A stretch of 64,000 nucleotides of DNA from Galaxea fascicularis (GCA_948470475.1 OX419343.1:22930069-22994068), one strand, 5' to 3'; positions 10,961-23,463 are shown, counted from the first letter of the stretch. The notes: a model not told the origin generated them from the sequence alone. Translations and numbers: made by a program.

Positions 10961-11660
10961 GTTTGAGCGGGGTAGCGAATTAGAATATAAAGCTTAATTC
11001 CTTAATGTCTGCAAACAAGAATACCTGTAAGCAACCTTCAGGCTCTAATTAAGGTTACTGCGTTATCAAATACAAAGATTTTCGAAAAAAAAAGCCAAGG
11101 GAAATGGGATTTTCAGACTCACGTTTTCACAAGACGGCAAAATCCTACTTCTCACGTTGCAACGTGACGGCAACGTCAAGATAGACATGCGCATTAGATG
11201 AATTGGGTTTTCCCAGTGGCCTCTCCCGTCGCCGTCGCCGTTCCCGTTGTCGGTGCTTAAAGTCTCTTTTGGGTCTGTGCAGCCACCGTGAGGGAACACG
11301 CGTGGGGTTAACGTAGTGTCACACGCGTGGGAATATTGTTCGGGACTTATTCATGACGTCATCGACGTTAATATATTCCTGCGCAAAGAAAAAAACAACA
11401 ACAACGAGTAACCGGACCCTAACAGACTACTGTTAAGGAAACTAAAGTGCAACTAGCATCGGGAACCTGTTCTTTGAAAGAATTTTTAAGGCCGTTTTTA
11501 ATACGTTGGTTCAAATTATTAGTACGCATGTACTAGAGATCGGGTGATACATGTAAAAGGTTATTTAACGGTAGGATTTTTGTGTTGTTAGTGGCTGGCT
11601 GTGGAGTAGGCGACTGCGCCAAAAACACAGAGTAAAGCCAAACACAAAAATCTCGGCTTT
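10961..11660. other. no gene; small repeat
   Basis: Contains a rearranged copy (about 11180-11335) of the repeat at 4272-4450, with GCCGTCGCCGTT-type hexamers and the boxes ACACGCGTGG. Otherwise nothing recognised. Confidence 0.5.
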
Positions 11661-11756
11661 CGACATTGGTAAAAGAAACTGAATGAAAATAATGATTAAG
11701 TGGAAGACGGCCGCTTGACGGTAAAAGAAAATAATATTTGAGAACATAACCAACAC

Positions 11757-11912
11757 AATAGGCCATATTCGTATTCTCGGTATTGAACTGGATCTAGCAT
11801 GAAGTGGAGGCTCTTGCGGGTGAATACATTTACATATGAAAAGATTCCCCCGCAAGAGCCTCCACTTCATGCTAGATCCAGTTCAATACCGAGAATACGA
11901 ATATGGCCTATT
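11757..11912. mobile_element. MITE / foldback with perfect 64-bp arms
   Basis: Arms 11757-11820 and 11849-11912 are perfect reverse complements around a 28-bp loop. Block B has an uninterrupted site at about 37063-37075, showing that this is an insertion into block A after duplication. Arm identity of 100% means either a very recent insertion or a hairpin assembly artefact. Confidence 0.85.
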
Positions 11913-12268
11913 CATTTGTATGCCGAATTAGCGGGATTGGGTGAGTTAAGGAGGTAAATATAGTAGCAACAGACGGCTAATTTATGGTAACATTTAATAG
12001 CTTTATTTTAAGAATCAATTTACTTGTGTAACAAGATAACGCTGATAAAATCACTATGGTGCATTTACCTTTTTGTTTTACGAAATTAACGTTTATCATC
12101 GCAGCTACATATCGACATTACAGTTAAGATGCTTTTGGGCTGAAAAGTTACGAGGGTTGGCAACACTAAAATCACTGAGATCTACAGGGGAACGAATAAA
12201 ATAAAACGAATTTGGCCACCGGAATGAGAAAGACAAATTCTCTCAGCTTTTCCCTCATTTCCACTTGT

Positions 12269-15200
12269 TCATGGACAGGCTAAATCACAACAGATAGGAT
12301 AAGCGTTGCTGAGGTGGTTTGTTGAGCAGTTCCATTGACTTATTCTTGGCCGCATGTTATGGCAAGTGACGTAGTAGAAACATGAGCGTGTCTTCATTCT
12401 GCAACTTAGGTTCCACTTCGCATTTGGACATTGGTTGATAACGTCTACGTTTGTACTACACGAGATAAAGCTTTTTACTATTGTGCGTTTTTGACGGTCC
12501 ACTTGATAATCTGTAAATAAACAAGAAAACAAGACGATTAGATCACCTACTACCTCTGCTATTGCTCAGGGGTCTGGTTCAATTGCCAGCAAGATTAATT
12601 TTGCTTCTCTTCTACAGTTCGCCGATGTGTTCAACCAACTGTTGCATAACGTACACTGTCCAGGCGTGCAGACGAGAGCGGTTTACGGGTGATGGATGGC
12701 TTCGCGTAGTCGAAAAAACACGTTACAGTCAACGTCATCGACATGCGTTTCTCTTACTTACTGGCTTGGATTAAACAGAATGAAATGAAAATTTTGAAAC
12801 GACATGAACATTCTTTTTTTTCCCTTTTCTTCACGAAGGAACAAGAAACACACCATAAGTTTCTGTGGAGTAGCCTCTTTTTTAAGGACGCAGGAAAGCC
12901 GGTGGACCAGGAAAATAATCCTCGTGGCAGGAGCGAGAGGCTGATTAAGTTCTAAATGGTGTCAGCTCTGACACTCGACAGACAAACCTAACCTGCGTAG
13001 CAAGCGTTTCCATGGGGTTTTGCTCTCGCCCTATTTCCCACGCTGAAAACGCCATGGAAACGCTTGCTACGCAGGCTACGACAAATCCCGTTCGCCTTTG
13101 TCAACAGTAGCGTAAAAATATACACGCAAATCAATAAACATGAAAATTTGCAAATCTTTCGCAAAAGCCACAAAATTGTTTTCTATATACTGCGTAGTAG
13201 GATGCTACTGAAGTCTCAATGTGCAACTTACTGATTGTTCCATTTCCATTGTCTGCGCCTTCGATGATTTCGGTGTTGTAAATCGGCAGGGTTCCACAAA
13301 AATCCAGAATCTCCTTTGTGAGAACCAATCTGTTAGCAGGTCCAGTGACAGCCACCAGATGGGAGTTGGTTTCCACCGGACGTTGTGTATGCAGAGAAGC
13401 AGCCTGACCAATTTAGAAAGGAGGTAACCAACATTAAAAACCTAGTGCTTGTCAAACATTTGTACTGTATTATTATTTGTGATAGCCTCTAAAAAGACAA
13501 ACTGTGATCTTGCGTCCTAGGGTCGTACGGTGATAGTCATCGCATCCTCGTAACCACAGTATATAAAATAAACGCTTGTGCATTAATGAATGGCAACAGA
13601 AACGATGAAAACAAAAATAATAACATTACTTATTACAAAAAAAAATACTTATTACAAGGTTTTCAACAATCATAGAAAAGCTAAATACGTAAATTTCGTT
13701 TGAATGCGCTCTTTTTTCTTTTGTAAGAACCCTTTTTTCGAGATTTGTCAAAATTTTAATTAAGAACATGCTAAGAACATACCCATATAGTTAAGAGTCA
13801 GTAAGAACATGTTTATTTTGCTCTTTGGATTTTACTGCGTTGTGAATCTCTGTGTTCAATGCTTTTTGTAAACCCATATTTGCCAACAGTTTGCTGGCGT
13901 GACAACTTATCGCGGCATCGGAGCAAACCGCAAAAGCATGTGACAAGATGGACTTGGGGTTTCCAATACCATGTAACTTTTAAGAACATCTTGCATAAAA
14001 GGAAGAGTGTAGTTTCCTTTATTTGCTAGAAAAATAGAAAGCTTCGGAAACAATTAAGTTACTTAATTGTCCTACTAATAAAGTTAAGTAGTTACCCAAT
14101 GAAAGTCAGCTTTTAGTTTTCCTGTAAAAAAAAAGACAACAACAAAACAATGAAACTACTCACCCGGTCAAGATCCATCTTCAGTTTCCCTGGAGACGAT
14201 AAAGATGATTTGATTTCGGAAATGTAACAGGCTTTCTGGGACAGAAGTCTGGTAACAGTCAGCCGCTGTAGAAACAATTAAAAGTTTGTCCAAATGTGCT
14301 GTAACTTGTTCAGGTTAATAAGCCATCTCATTCATTATGTAGATTTTGTAATAAGTCCCCTTTTTTTGAAAAGTTTTGTTTCAAACATTGTCTTTTTTGT
14401 TCTGCTCGAACACCACAATCAAACTTCGCTTTCCAGAAGAACCACCCCCCCCAGGTGAAACTTTGAACTTAGGGCGTATGTAGATATTTGTTCCAATAGC
14501 ACTGAGTCTATGTTTAATATTCTACATGCCGGATTAGATTTAAGCTTTCGTTATTCGTATGTTTCAAAACCTAGTAATTGATTGGGTTTCCAGTAGCATC
14601 AAACTTGCACGGAAACTACAAGAGTATATCAAGAGAAGCCAACAGTGACTGATTTTAAACCTGGAGTAAACGCAATTGCAACACTGGTATTCAAGACTCA
14701 CCAACTTAAAATCATGGTAAAAATCTGCGCCCTCGACGTCATTGTGAGCAGGAACTCGGAAAACTTCGACGTCTTGCTTCTCATCGATATCGATGTCTTC
14801 TGAGAAAGGGGTCCCTTTTTCTTCAATTGCCATTTTGTAATGGTCAGTCTGCAGGAGAGATTCAAATTAAAGAAGAGAATCACCCGGGCTCGCAAACTGA
14901 GGCAACAGGTGACAACATGACAATTGGGCATTTGCACGAAATACCTACAGCTCACCTAGCAATTTACCATAACAAACCAGGGGAAATCAGGCCCGTTTCC
15001 GAGTCCGTGAAGAGAAGAGCTGTAGATGTTTAGCAGAAAACCACAAGTTGTTTCGTATTTTAAAGGTGACTATGCATGCAATAACACTTGCAGAGCATTC
15101 CGCACGTAGAAATGAGGAGTGAACTGAACTAACCTCTCCAAAGGCAAGTGGGCATGACATGAAGGCCACGCTGATAACTGCGACTGCAAAGATCTTTGAA

Positions 15201-15287
15201 GGAAAAATGGTTTGGAACTGAATCAAATCAACAACGAAGAAAAACTATTAAATTCAGAAGAATCATTGGTGTAAAATGTACCTTCAT
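12269..15287 (-). CDS. secreted BRICHOS-domain precursor with furin-released Cys-rich peptide (copy A)
   Basis: Six exons on the minus strand, all with GT-AG junctions: 15287-15282, 15193-15134, 14848-14702, 14265-14164, 13403-13232 and 12510-12269, predicting 242 residues. Residues 1 to about 20 are a signal peptide (MKIFAVAVIS...). Residues about 50-150 match the BRICHOS fold, with the conserved Asp at 68 (FYHDF) and the Cys pair C84 (KACYI) and C141 (DFCGTLPIY, compare LCGEVPLY in surfactant protein C). BRICHOS domains act as intramolecular chaperones in the secretory pathway. R168-Q-K-R171 is a canonical furin site. Cleavage would free 71 residues with nine cysteines (180, 190, 199, 206, 212, 224, 236, 237, 241). 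This layout parallels annelid BRICHOS antimicrobial precursors, but the activity is unknown. The ATG chosen sits directly before the signal peptide across an 88-bp intron. Confidence 0.87.
12992..13075. mobile_element. MITE in intron 5 of copy A
   Basis: 30-bp inverted arms starting CCTGCGTAGCAAGCG, one mismatch, with a 24-bp loop. The same element is in block B (38349-38442), so it predates the duplication. A relative with different arms is at about 47474-47555. Confidence 0.9.
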
Positions 15288-15372
15288 GACACAAAACATT
15301 TGCAGCGTCACTTTGTTGTAGCTAAGGCTGGAGTTCCGTCTAGAGAATGCGCCAGATTATGGTATGGCCGAC

Positions 15373-15380
15373 TATTTATA
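15373..15380 (-). promoter_or_regulatory. TATA box of BRICHOS copy A
   Basis: TATAAATA on the minus strand, 86 bp upstream of the start codon, leaving room for a short leader. Copy B has a comparable box. Confidence 0.65.
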
Positions 15381-15508
15381 GTCTTCCAGTCATCTTAGAA
15401 GTTCCGTTACAGCTGAAGGAATTGGAACTGAAACGACGTTCAGTCTGACAGGTAATGCTGGCATTATTTTATCCTGTACAGCTAAATTGTGCCAAAGAAA
15501 GTAATAGG

Positions 15509-15871
15509 AACCTTAAGAAGCAACGACGACGTCATGTGGACACACGAGAACGTAATTTCAAAACATAACTGCTCGTTTTTGTAATTCTTTCGCGATTATT
15601 CCAATTTGTTCAACGTGAAAAATGCTGGCGAGCTGTCCAGAACCTAAATTACTGTGAACGGCGTTTAAGCAAAGAAAACGACAGACGAAAAAACTTGCCG
15701 TCATGCGCCCACGTTCTCGAGAAAACCTTGAATTTGGTCATTTGACGTTGTTGTTTTGCAGACGGACGGCAAAGAAATGGACCAAATTTTATAACGCACC
15801 TGCAGAGTATTGTTTTGGCTCATTAATCCCATTGTGGCGTTCTCATTGCCGTCGTAGTCGTCGTTGCTTAA
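15509..15871. mobile_element. MITE, TTAAG...CAACGACGACG family
   Basis: Starts GGAACCTTAAG then GCAACGACGACG and ends with the inverse CGTCGTCGTTGCTTAAG. The interior has GTTCTCGAGAAAACCT and GGCAAAGAAATGGACCA. A second partial copy lies at 17941-18160, and a new copy of the left end begins at about 15930. Confidence 0.8.
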
Positions 15872-16485
15872 GTTCTCCAATATCTTCATTCATCGCTAAT
15901 GCAAGGTCATGCCTCTCAAGGAACTAGGGAGCTTAAGCAACGACGACGACGACGGCAACGAGAACGTCATTTCAAAATATAACTTTTCGTTTTTTTAACT
16001 CCTTCGCGATTATTTCAATTTGTTTAAACTAGTTATAGATGTCGTCAAGTGTCTATTTTTTTTTCCAGTTATATGAATGACCCTTTTCCTGCACGTATTG
16101 TGGTTGTGTTGGACGTTTACCACATTACTACCAACCCACTTTGCGAGTTTTCAAATTCTTCGATTTTTTAGACATCGGTAATAAAATACTAATGCGCAGC
16201 ACAAGTAGACAACTTATAAGCTTAGTCTTAAAAAAAATAACACTCTTTTACTCAGAGATAGTTAGATTTTCAGATTTTCAAATAGGAGTAACTGCAGAAT
16301 ACCCTCCCACTTGAAAGCTGCAGGAAATAAAATATGCCTGTTGCACATTAAAAATTGCCCGAAAAACATCCTTGAGGGTAAAATGTTGAAAAATGCGCAG
16401 CGAAATCTGATGCTGTTGTCACATGGACGAATCCAATGTGCGCTCGAGGATTGGGTTTGTTTACGTGTGCTGTTACATTTAAGTT
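15872..16485. other. MITE end, otherwise no gene
   Basis: From about 15928 the left end of the CAACGACGACG family repeats (GGGAGCTTAAGCAACGACGA). The remaining 400 bp show nothing recognisable. Confidence 0.5.
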
Positions 16486-17196
16486 AAGCCTGGTTTCCAT
16501 ATGATTGCAAACGATCCCAAACGATCGCAGACGATCGCGGATCGCGGATCGCAGATCGCAAACGATCGCAGAGAGTGTTGTTTTCATAAAATCGCAAACG
16601 ATCGCAACGCAAAGTTTTATGACACATTTCGGTCTTAGGAGATTATGAAAATTACGGGCTGTGGGCAATTCTGTGGCTTGAGTTGATCAGTCAAATGTAA
16701 AATTCCCACTGAACAGAATATCGCCGTGATTGAAATGGTAGGACTATTGTTACCACAAGCTGGTCTGATATTGCAGAATTTTGCCTTCGCATCTCCCGCA
16801 TATATCTTGAATATCTTCCCAATTTAAGCCCATCCTGTTTCTCTTTTTGCATATCCTTCAAATATTTACTGTTTTGGTAGCAAAGACAGCGGTACAGGAC
16901 AACTACCTCCATAAATGTCTCTTTCCTGACTCTACTGTCTTCGCACATTGCCAAATCATGGCGATTGTTGCTCTAAACAGACGCTCGAGCCTTGTTTCTA
17001 GGAAACATAGCTCAGAATACCGCATATTATGGGATATATTTCAATGGCAGATCGCAAAACCTTGGTTTCCATATGATCGCACGATCGCAATAGATCGCAG
17101 TTCATCGCAGAAGATCGCAGACGATCACAGAACGTTTTGCGATCTGCGATCCGCAATCGTCTGCGATCATACAGTGATCATATGGAAATCAGGCTT
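16486..17196. mobile_element. nested MITEs built from GATCGCA heptamers
   Basis: Outer ends share TGGTTTCCATATGAT with the inverse ATCATATGGAAATCA at 17178-17192. A complete inner copy lies at 17061-17196. Both contain many GATCGCA/TGCGATC words (16513-16605 and 17070-17170), so the ends and interior fold back on themselves. No ORF is supported. Confidence 0.8.
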
Positions 17197-17935
17197 TAAC
17201 ATGAATCAAAACACACAGAAAAACGAAAATAAACTTTCCGCAATAAACTATTTATTCAGAGAAGCCTGTGTTTACACCTGACAGATAAATGCGTTCAATT
17301 TTCGACTAGAGCAGAGCTACACAAAGGCGATGCAGGAGCATTGCGAGTCACTTTCCAGCACTAACAATTTATTGACGCGAACCAAGCATGTTTTTCGCAA
17401 ATTTCGCTCAACTTGTTTTGAGTACAACGAATCGGTCAATTAAAGATATAGCACATTACAAATTTACATTCAAACCTGTAATTGTTTTCAAGGTAGATTA
17501 CCAGACCTCCGAAAACATTTCGCATATAGTCTACAGCTCTTGCGATGATCTGCGCTAAGGCAATGTCTCTTCGTCCTGACAAAACCACCATCTGTCCTCA
17601 AACAGGAATTTCTTCGCTAAGCACTAACGGATTTCCACTGTTTACATCGTCGCGTGTTCCTTGCTCTTTCGATTGAGAGTTTTAAAAGGATGCGTTTTCC
17701 TTCAGAAATCGGCAAACCGAGACCTTAAAGATTTACACGTAAAAGACTCGACGGCCATTTTGAATTGAAATTTGATCTTCGGTATTAATTCTCTGTTCTG
17801 CATTACGTCATAAAAATTTACGTTACATTACCTTATGTTTCATCGACTCGGGATGCATTCTGTCTTAGAACTTTCGCGCACGGCTCCATGATGCAGCTGC
17901 CTCGTAGCCTCGCGTCTTCGCTCGGCTGCTCGTTG
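17197..17935. other. no gene recognised
   Basis: No exon, repeat or motif seen in about 740 bp. Confidence 0.4.
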
Positions 17936-17940
17936 GCAAT

Positions 17941-18160
17941 TACTGCGAATGGTGTTAAAGCAAAGAAAACGAAAGAAAAACTTGCTTTCATGCGCTCACG
18001 TTCTCGAGAAAACCTAATATTTGGTCACTTGACGTTGTTGTTTTGTAGAGGACGGCAAAGAAATGGACCAAAAGGTAAAAGGCACGTACAGAGTATTGTT
18101 TTGGCTCATTAATCCCATTGTTTTGTGGCGTTCTCGTTGCCGTCGTTGCTAAAGCTCCCC
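17941..18160. mobile_element. partial MITE, CAACGACGACG family
   Basis: Shares CACGTTCTCGAGAAAACCT, ATTTGGTCA, GGCAAAGAAATGGACCA and GTATTGTTTTGGCTCATTAA with 15660-15871 in the same orientation. Confidence 0.8.
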
Positions 18161-18587
18161 ACGTTTTACTTGGGTACCGAATTGAAAGCAAATTACGTCA
18201 GGGTGTTTTCATTAGCCAATGCAGAATGGAAGGCACGTGGCGGCTGGGTGGCGGTGTTTTCATTGGTTAAAGCAAACGACAAAGTCCGGCACGAAGTCCA
18301 AGGTGCAAATCACTGCATCATCAAAAGCTTTCAACTACATAATTGATAAATCTCTCTCTGTTCAGCCTTTTGCGGGACTGCTGTATTGTTTGCTTGGATT
18401 ACTGAAGATTTATTGGTACTTTGTTTATTTTGCTTTCGCTGATAAAATATGAAAGCCAACGTTTCATGTTCAATAATTTGTAAACACAACCTGTTGTTAG
18501 TCATTGAAGCGTTAACTGTTCGTTAAGATCATAACTTTAATAAGCATTTAAGCTGTAACTCAGCCTGTTAGAAGCCGTTATCCACCT

Positions 18588-18706
18588 GGGCCGAGTTGCT
18601 CGAAGCATGGTTAGCGCTAACCGAGGTTAAATACCATGACAACCTATAGGTTTTAATCCAACTTAACCAATGGTTAGCGCTAACCAGGCTTTGAGCAACT
18701 CGGCCC
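18588..18706. mobile_element. 119-bp MITE
   Basis: Ends GGGCCGAGTTGCTC and its inverse GAGCAACTCGGCCC. The palindromic word GGTTAGCGCTAACC occurs in both arms. Confidence 0.85.
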
Positions 18707-20880
18707 TGGAGGTAATTAATGTTGTAAACGGCAAATTCCGTTATAGGCAATCACTATTTTACAACTGTATCAGGCAACGGTTAGTTATGAGTTTATAATG
18801 ATGTGACTTCATCACATGAGTTTTCGCATAAATTGGCCGTTTCGAAATTCAAAAGGAAACTGGGGCGAGTTTCAAATTTTGAAGTAATCGATAAATTGAG
18901 ACCATCATACGAAAGATAACATTGTGATTGGTTGTTTGATCTTTTGACCAAGTCTGATTGTTTTAGGTTGAACAGAGACCAAGTTATCGACCCTGAAACA
19001 TAGCTCAAAATCCATACAAATGTCTCTAATTATGTGACTGCGTCCCCCAAAACCATGGTTTATTACAAGCAACTTAAAGTTTCTTACAGGTTAAGGGTTC
19101 ATTTCAAGGTAAACGTTTTTGGCCGTAATAAAGTTCTATTCTGGAGGCGAGATAACATCAAAATATTTTGTAAAAACCCCGAGGGAACTTAGTCACGCTT
19201 TACAGCCACGATGTTTATGAGCAATTTGGGCGGCACAAATTCATTTACAAACATCAGTCAGCTTAATTAAAACCAGTTTTGCTTTGTAAGGAGAGATATT
19301 AAATCCATTTATTTATGCTTTGTCCTATATTAAAATTTAATTGTCTTTCCAAACATGATTTGGACTTAGGCCTGATATAATCCATTTTAAGTCCGTGGAT
19401 TGGTTCGATAGATTTTTCTTTTATTAAGCGGCCGTCGCGTAGCGACGTGCCGCTTCTAGTAATACCCATTTTTTTTAGAGCAGCTGCCTGTAAGGATCGA
19501 GAATCACTTGTCAACGATCAATTTGGCACATCGCTGATATTTTGCTCAAAGACAACCTTTGGTGGACTTTTTTCAAAAATCATGTTTGAAAATTCCATCG
19601 ACTTTTTGATTTTGAGAAATTCACGATAATCTCAAAGTGCGGTCAAAGTGCGGTTTTTCTCTCAGTCAAGCGTCCGAAATAACATGCGGAGACGAAGTGC
19701 CTCTGAGGGCTCAACATATCTTCAATTGAAATCAAACTTTACACAAACCTAGAACAACTATTTGTCTAAATATTGCACTTTTAATCATTTCAAACCTGTA
19801 AATTTTGCGACTTTAACAGACAATCAACACAATACCTTTGGAGAGCCCTTAAAAAATCGGGAAATTATGAGTAATTTTCAACAGCAGAAAAAGGTCCCTG
19901 GTACCTAACTTTTCGATTATTTCACTCAACAGTCGTAATGTAAACATATTTCACATTTTCTGTGCCAAATATCAGTGTCGGAAAAGCAACGCTTGCCTGT
20001 GAAAAGTTCGGAAGACTACGTGGCATTTTCGGCTCAAATAACGCGAGATTCATAAACAAACTGCAGGTAAATTACCATCTATTAGGCTTACCAAATAATT
20101 AACTCAATTTTTATCTTGGGAATCTGTGACATGAAGCTAAAAAAGTGTCCATGTTATTGTCAGGTAGGTATTCTTAGATTTTATTAGCCAACGAAAGTAC
20201 GTTTCTTCTCGGAAGTGTTCGTCTTGATCAAATGCACGTCACGCCATTGACTAACGAGCGCCCCTGAAATTTTAACACAAGAGATTCTATAAATTGGATG
20301 CATAGCAAGCATTTTAGGAAAAACGTTTCAATTCGGAGTTTTAGCACTTTGTTGTCGGTTTGATAAAGACGAACCTGCTAGCGACAGTCAATTAAAGGTC
20401 CGTGCTAAGCTTATCAACGCGCCATCAGTTTGATCTCCCAACGATACGATTAGAGGATACATCCAATTCAATTCAATTCAGTTCAGTTCAGTTTGTTTTT
20501 GAAGTATGAAATATTATTACAGAAAGATGCGCTGTCCGCAGTTAAAAAAGGCTAATCGGGGCGAGCAGTGGTAACACGTCTATTATAAATCAAAGTAAAT
20601 AATACATTTCCAAGGATAATAGAACATCCATCAGCTTTCATTAAAGTGAAAATTCCTTGCCAGTTGATCATCTACGTCGATGCTACACCGCTGGGCTCTT
20701 GAATCCCAAACGTTGAGGCCATTTGAATAAACTGTTCTAGCAGCATATACATGTATGAATGAATGCGAGTGTCACGAGAGATTTTACAATTGCAAAGTTT
20801 GCATTTATGTCACTTTATAGAGACAAATAAAATTTACCAAAAATGTCTCTCTATATATATTACAGAAGCGAAGGACTGTA
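18707..20880. other. no gene recognised
   Basis: About 2.2 kb with no convincing exon. A pentamer run (AATTC/AGTTC) lies at 20463-20500. Short open stretches near 19299-19629 have no motif. Confidence 0.4.
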
Positions 20881-20884
20881 GTTA

Positions 20885-22720
20885 GTTTAGTGCGAAATGT
20901 TCGTCTACATATATATAGGAATCAGTGACGTAGCAATTAATTAAATGCGAAATGTTCGTCTGCATACATATATACGAATCAGTGACTTCGCGATTGAATT
21001 ATCTGCGAAATGGGGCAACAGAAAGAACTATGTTATTTGACTATCGCAAAGCTTTTGATCTTATTGACCACCGTATTTTGATTGATAAAGTAGAAGGGTT
21101 AGTCATGCCCCGTAGTGTTCTTAACTGGATTATCGATTTCCTCTCAGATAGATCCCAGCGTATCAAGTTAGCAAAAGGTTTCTACTCTGAGTGGGGTCCA
21201 GTCCCCTCCAGGGTACCGCAGGGTACCAAATTGTGCCCGTGGTTGTTTATTTTTTTCATCAATGATTTGGACACAAATTCTCCATATTTATGGAAATTTG
21301 TGGACGACACCACGGCCTCGGCGTAAATTGAAAAGGGAAATTTTAGTAACGCTCAGGGCATGACCGATCAGATTATCGAGTAGTCTCGAGCAAACAGAGT
21401 TGTCCTTAATCCTGACAAGTGCAAAGAGATGCGTATTTCTTTTGCTCGCGATCCCGAGTGCTTTGACGCCATAACTATTGACGGCAAAGAGCTCGAGGTT
21501 GTTAAAAACGCCAAATTGTTAGGTTTAACTATCAGTGACAATCTCACATGGAACGCGCATGTAAATGAGATCATTAAGAAGGCTAGTAAGAAATTGTATT
21601 TCCTGGTTCAACTTAAAAGAGTGCGAATGCCCCCCTCAGATTTAGTTCTTTTTTATAAAGCTTGTGTTCGTTCCGGGGTAGACTATGCTGTACTCGTTTT
21701 CTATAACGCCCTGCCGCAGTACTTGAAAAATGACTCGTGCGTATCGAGAAAAGGGCGCTATCGATAATTTTGCCCCGCACAGGTTACACAAGTGCTTGCG
21801 GCTTTTTGGGCATAACGCCTATTACCGAGCACCACAGTCTTTTGTGCAGTAAATTATTCGACCAGATATGTTCTGATACTGGTCACAAACTAAACAGCTT
21901 GCTGCCTCTTAGGAACGAACCCAAATATAATCTGAGAAACCATCGCCCTTTTGCCATCCCACATTTGAAAACAAATCGAACCAAAAACACGTTCATCTTT
22001 GCCATGGCTCGCAAATGTAATAATTAGTTTTGGTTTCAAACGATATTTTTATGACTGCTGCCATCAATGAATTCAAATTTTTTTTATAAATATTAATATT
22101 TATTTTACTTTATATATATTTAAGATTCATCTAGGCTCTAATATAGAAAATTACATATTTTAGATTTAGGTTACATTATTATATTATACAAAATTCATGT
22201 AAATAGGTTTTAACTTTTCTAATTTTTTTGTTTTTTTTTAAGAATTGTAAAAAAATATTTAATTCAGCTTTTGTGGCTGCAATGTGATTTTTAATAAACT
22301 ATCTATCTATCTATCGAAATGTACATCTTCATATGTAAGAAAAACAATGATTTTGCGATTAATTAACTGCAAAATGTTCGTCTGAATATATAAGGAAATC
22401 AGGGACTTCGCGATTAATTTACTGCAAAATATTCGTCGGAATATATAAGAGCATCAGTGACTTCGCGATTAATTAAATGCGAAATGTACATCTTCATGTA
22501 TAAGGAAATCAATGATTTCGCGATTAATTAACCGCGAAATGTTCGTCTACATATATAAGGAAATCAGGGACTTCGCGATTAATTAACTGCAAAATATTCG
22601 TCTGAATATATAACGGCGTCAGTGACTTCTCTATTAATAAAATGCGAAATGTTCATCTGAATATATAAGGGAATCAGTGACTTCGCGATTAATTAACTGC
22701 GAAATGGTCATGTTTTTCCT
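20885..22720. repeat. ~55-bp satellite array, split by a LINE
   Basis: About ten imperfect units of 55-58 bp, each with GCGAAATGTTCGTCT, ATATATAAGG and GACTTCGCGATTAATTAA. Units occupy 20885-21012 and 22315-22720. The LINE at 21013-22314 separates them. Confidence 0.92.
21013..22314 (+). pseudogene. 5'-truncated LINE (CR1/Rex-like RT fragment)
   Basis: RT C-terminal half. Motifs: DYRKAFDLIDH, the fingers/palm WIIDFLSDRSQ, VPQGTKLCPWLF and FVDDTT (catalytic Asp pair), then the thumb (KLLGLTISDNLTW) and tail (KYNLRNHRPF). Stops at 21324 and 21381 and a frameshift near 21733 kill the ORF. The 3' end is AATAAACTATCTATC with a (TCTA)n tail. The 7-bp duplication CGAAATG flanks the element (21006-21012 and 22315-22321), showing target-primed insertion inside the satellite. 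No endonuclease domain remains. Confidence 0.88.
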
Positions 22721-23440
22721 ATTTCTTACTGTAGGATGTTTGGGAATTTCTGCTCACCTCGGCTAAGCCATTCTTACAAAGTTTTCGTTTGAAGTTCACT
22801 ATTCGTTTGAGTTGTCGCGTTGGTATGCTAGATCAATATGTCTAGAATTCTCGGTATTTCCACGATCGGTAAATCCAAAAAGGCTGCAGATTTAGTATCT
22901 AAAAGTGAACGATCAAGCTTCTACTCAGTTAATGCTAATCTTATAGTGTGTGCAAGGGTGACGTACCTTAGAGAGCTCTAGAACTTAGGGATACCATTAG
23001 CGATAAGGGAACAAACAATGTTAAACCTTGGTTGAAAAACTAAATACGACATGTAGCAGTTGCAATAACAGTGCAGAGCCTTGGTAGCTCTACGCTAAGG
23101 CGAGTCAGCCTATCGTTTGAGCAAAATTTAACAAATTCAGTTGATGAACTAAAAAAGGAGGTTACAATAGGTGTTGACAACTCTAACAAGGCCTGTTTCG
23201 GGAGAAAAACAAAAGAATCGAGAAGACTCGGGATTTTTTTATGGGAAATATGACATAGTTCTGGGATATTGCAGAAATAAAGAGCGAAGTTTTGACATTT
23301 TACAAGAATGTCACCGAAACACTAAAAAAGATCTTCAAAATTGCCTGGAGGACTCAAAGTTCCACATGGTGTTGCTCAAACAACGTTTGTTAGAGTTGTC
23401 ACTCCCATGATTAAACTCTTTTGGCACAGTGCCCCATTAT
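22721..23440. other. no gene recognised
   Basis: Possible 3' flank of the MULE. Nothing else recognised in this stretch. Confidence 0.4.
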
Positions 23441-23463
23441 GTTAAAAAGAAAAAAAAAAATCG

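Larger units (their letters stand above)
11664..15300 (-). repeat. segmental duplication block A
   Basis: Matches block B (36974-42690) in the same orientation across the whole six-exon BRICHOS gene plus about 600 bp of 3' flank. Non-coding identity by eye is about 95% in intron 5 and the 3' flank, and falls toward the 5' half. Differences include a foldback insertion in A (11757-11912), about 215 bp extra in B (37319-37535) and a 570-bp insertion in B intron 5. Confidence 0.9.

Noticed and set aside
20885..22720. CRISPR-like array from regularly spaced ~55-bp units
   Set aside because: The units are continuous degenerate tandem copies without unique spacers, in eukaryotic sequence.
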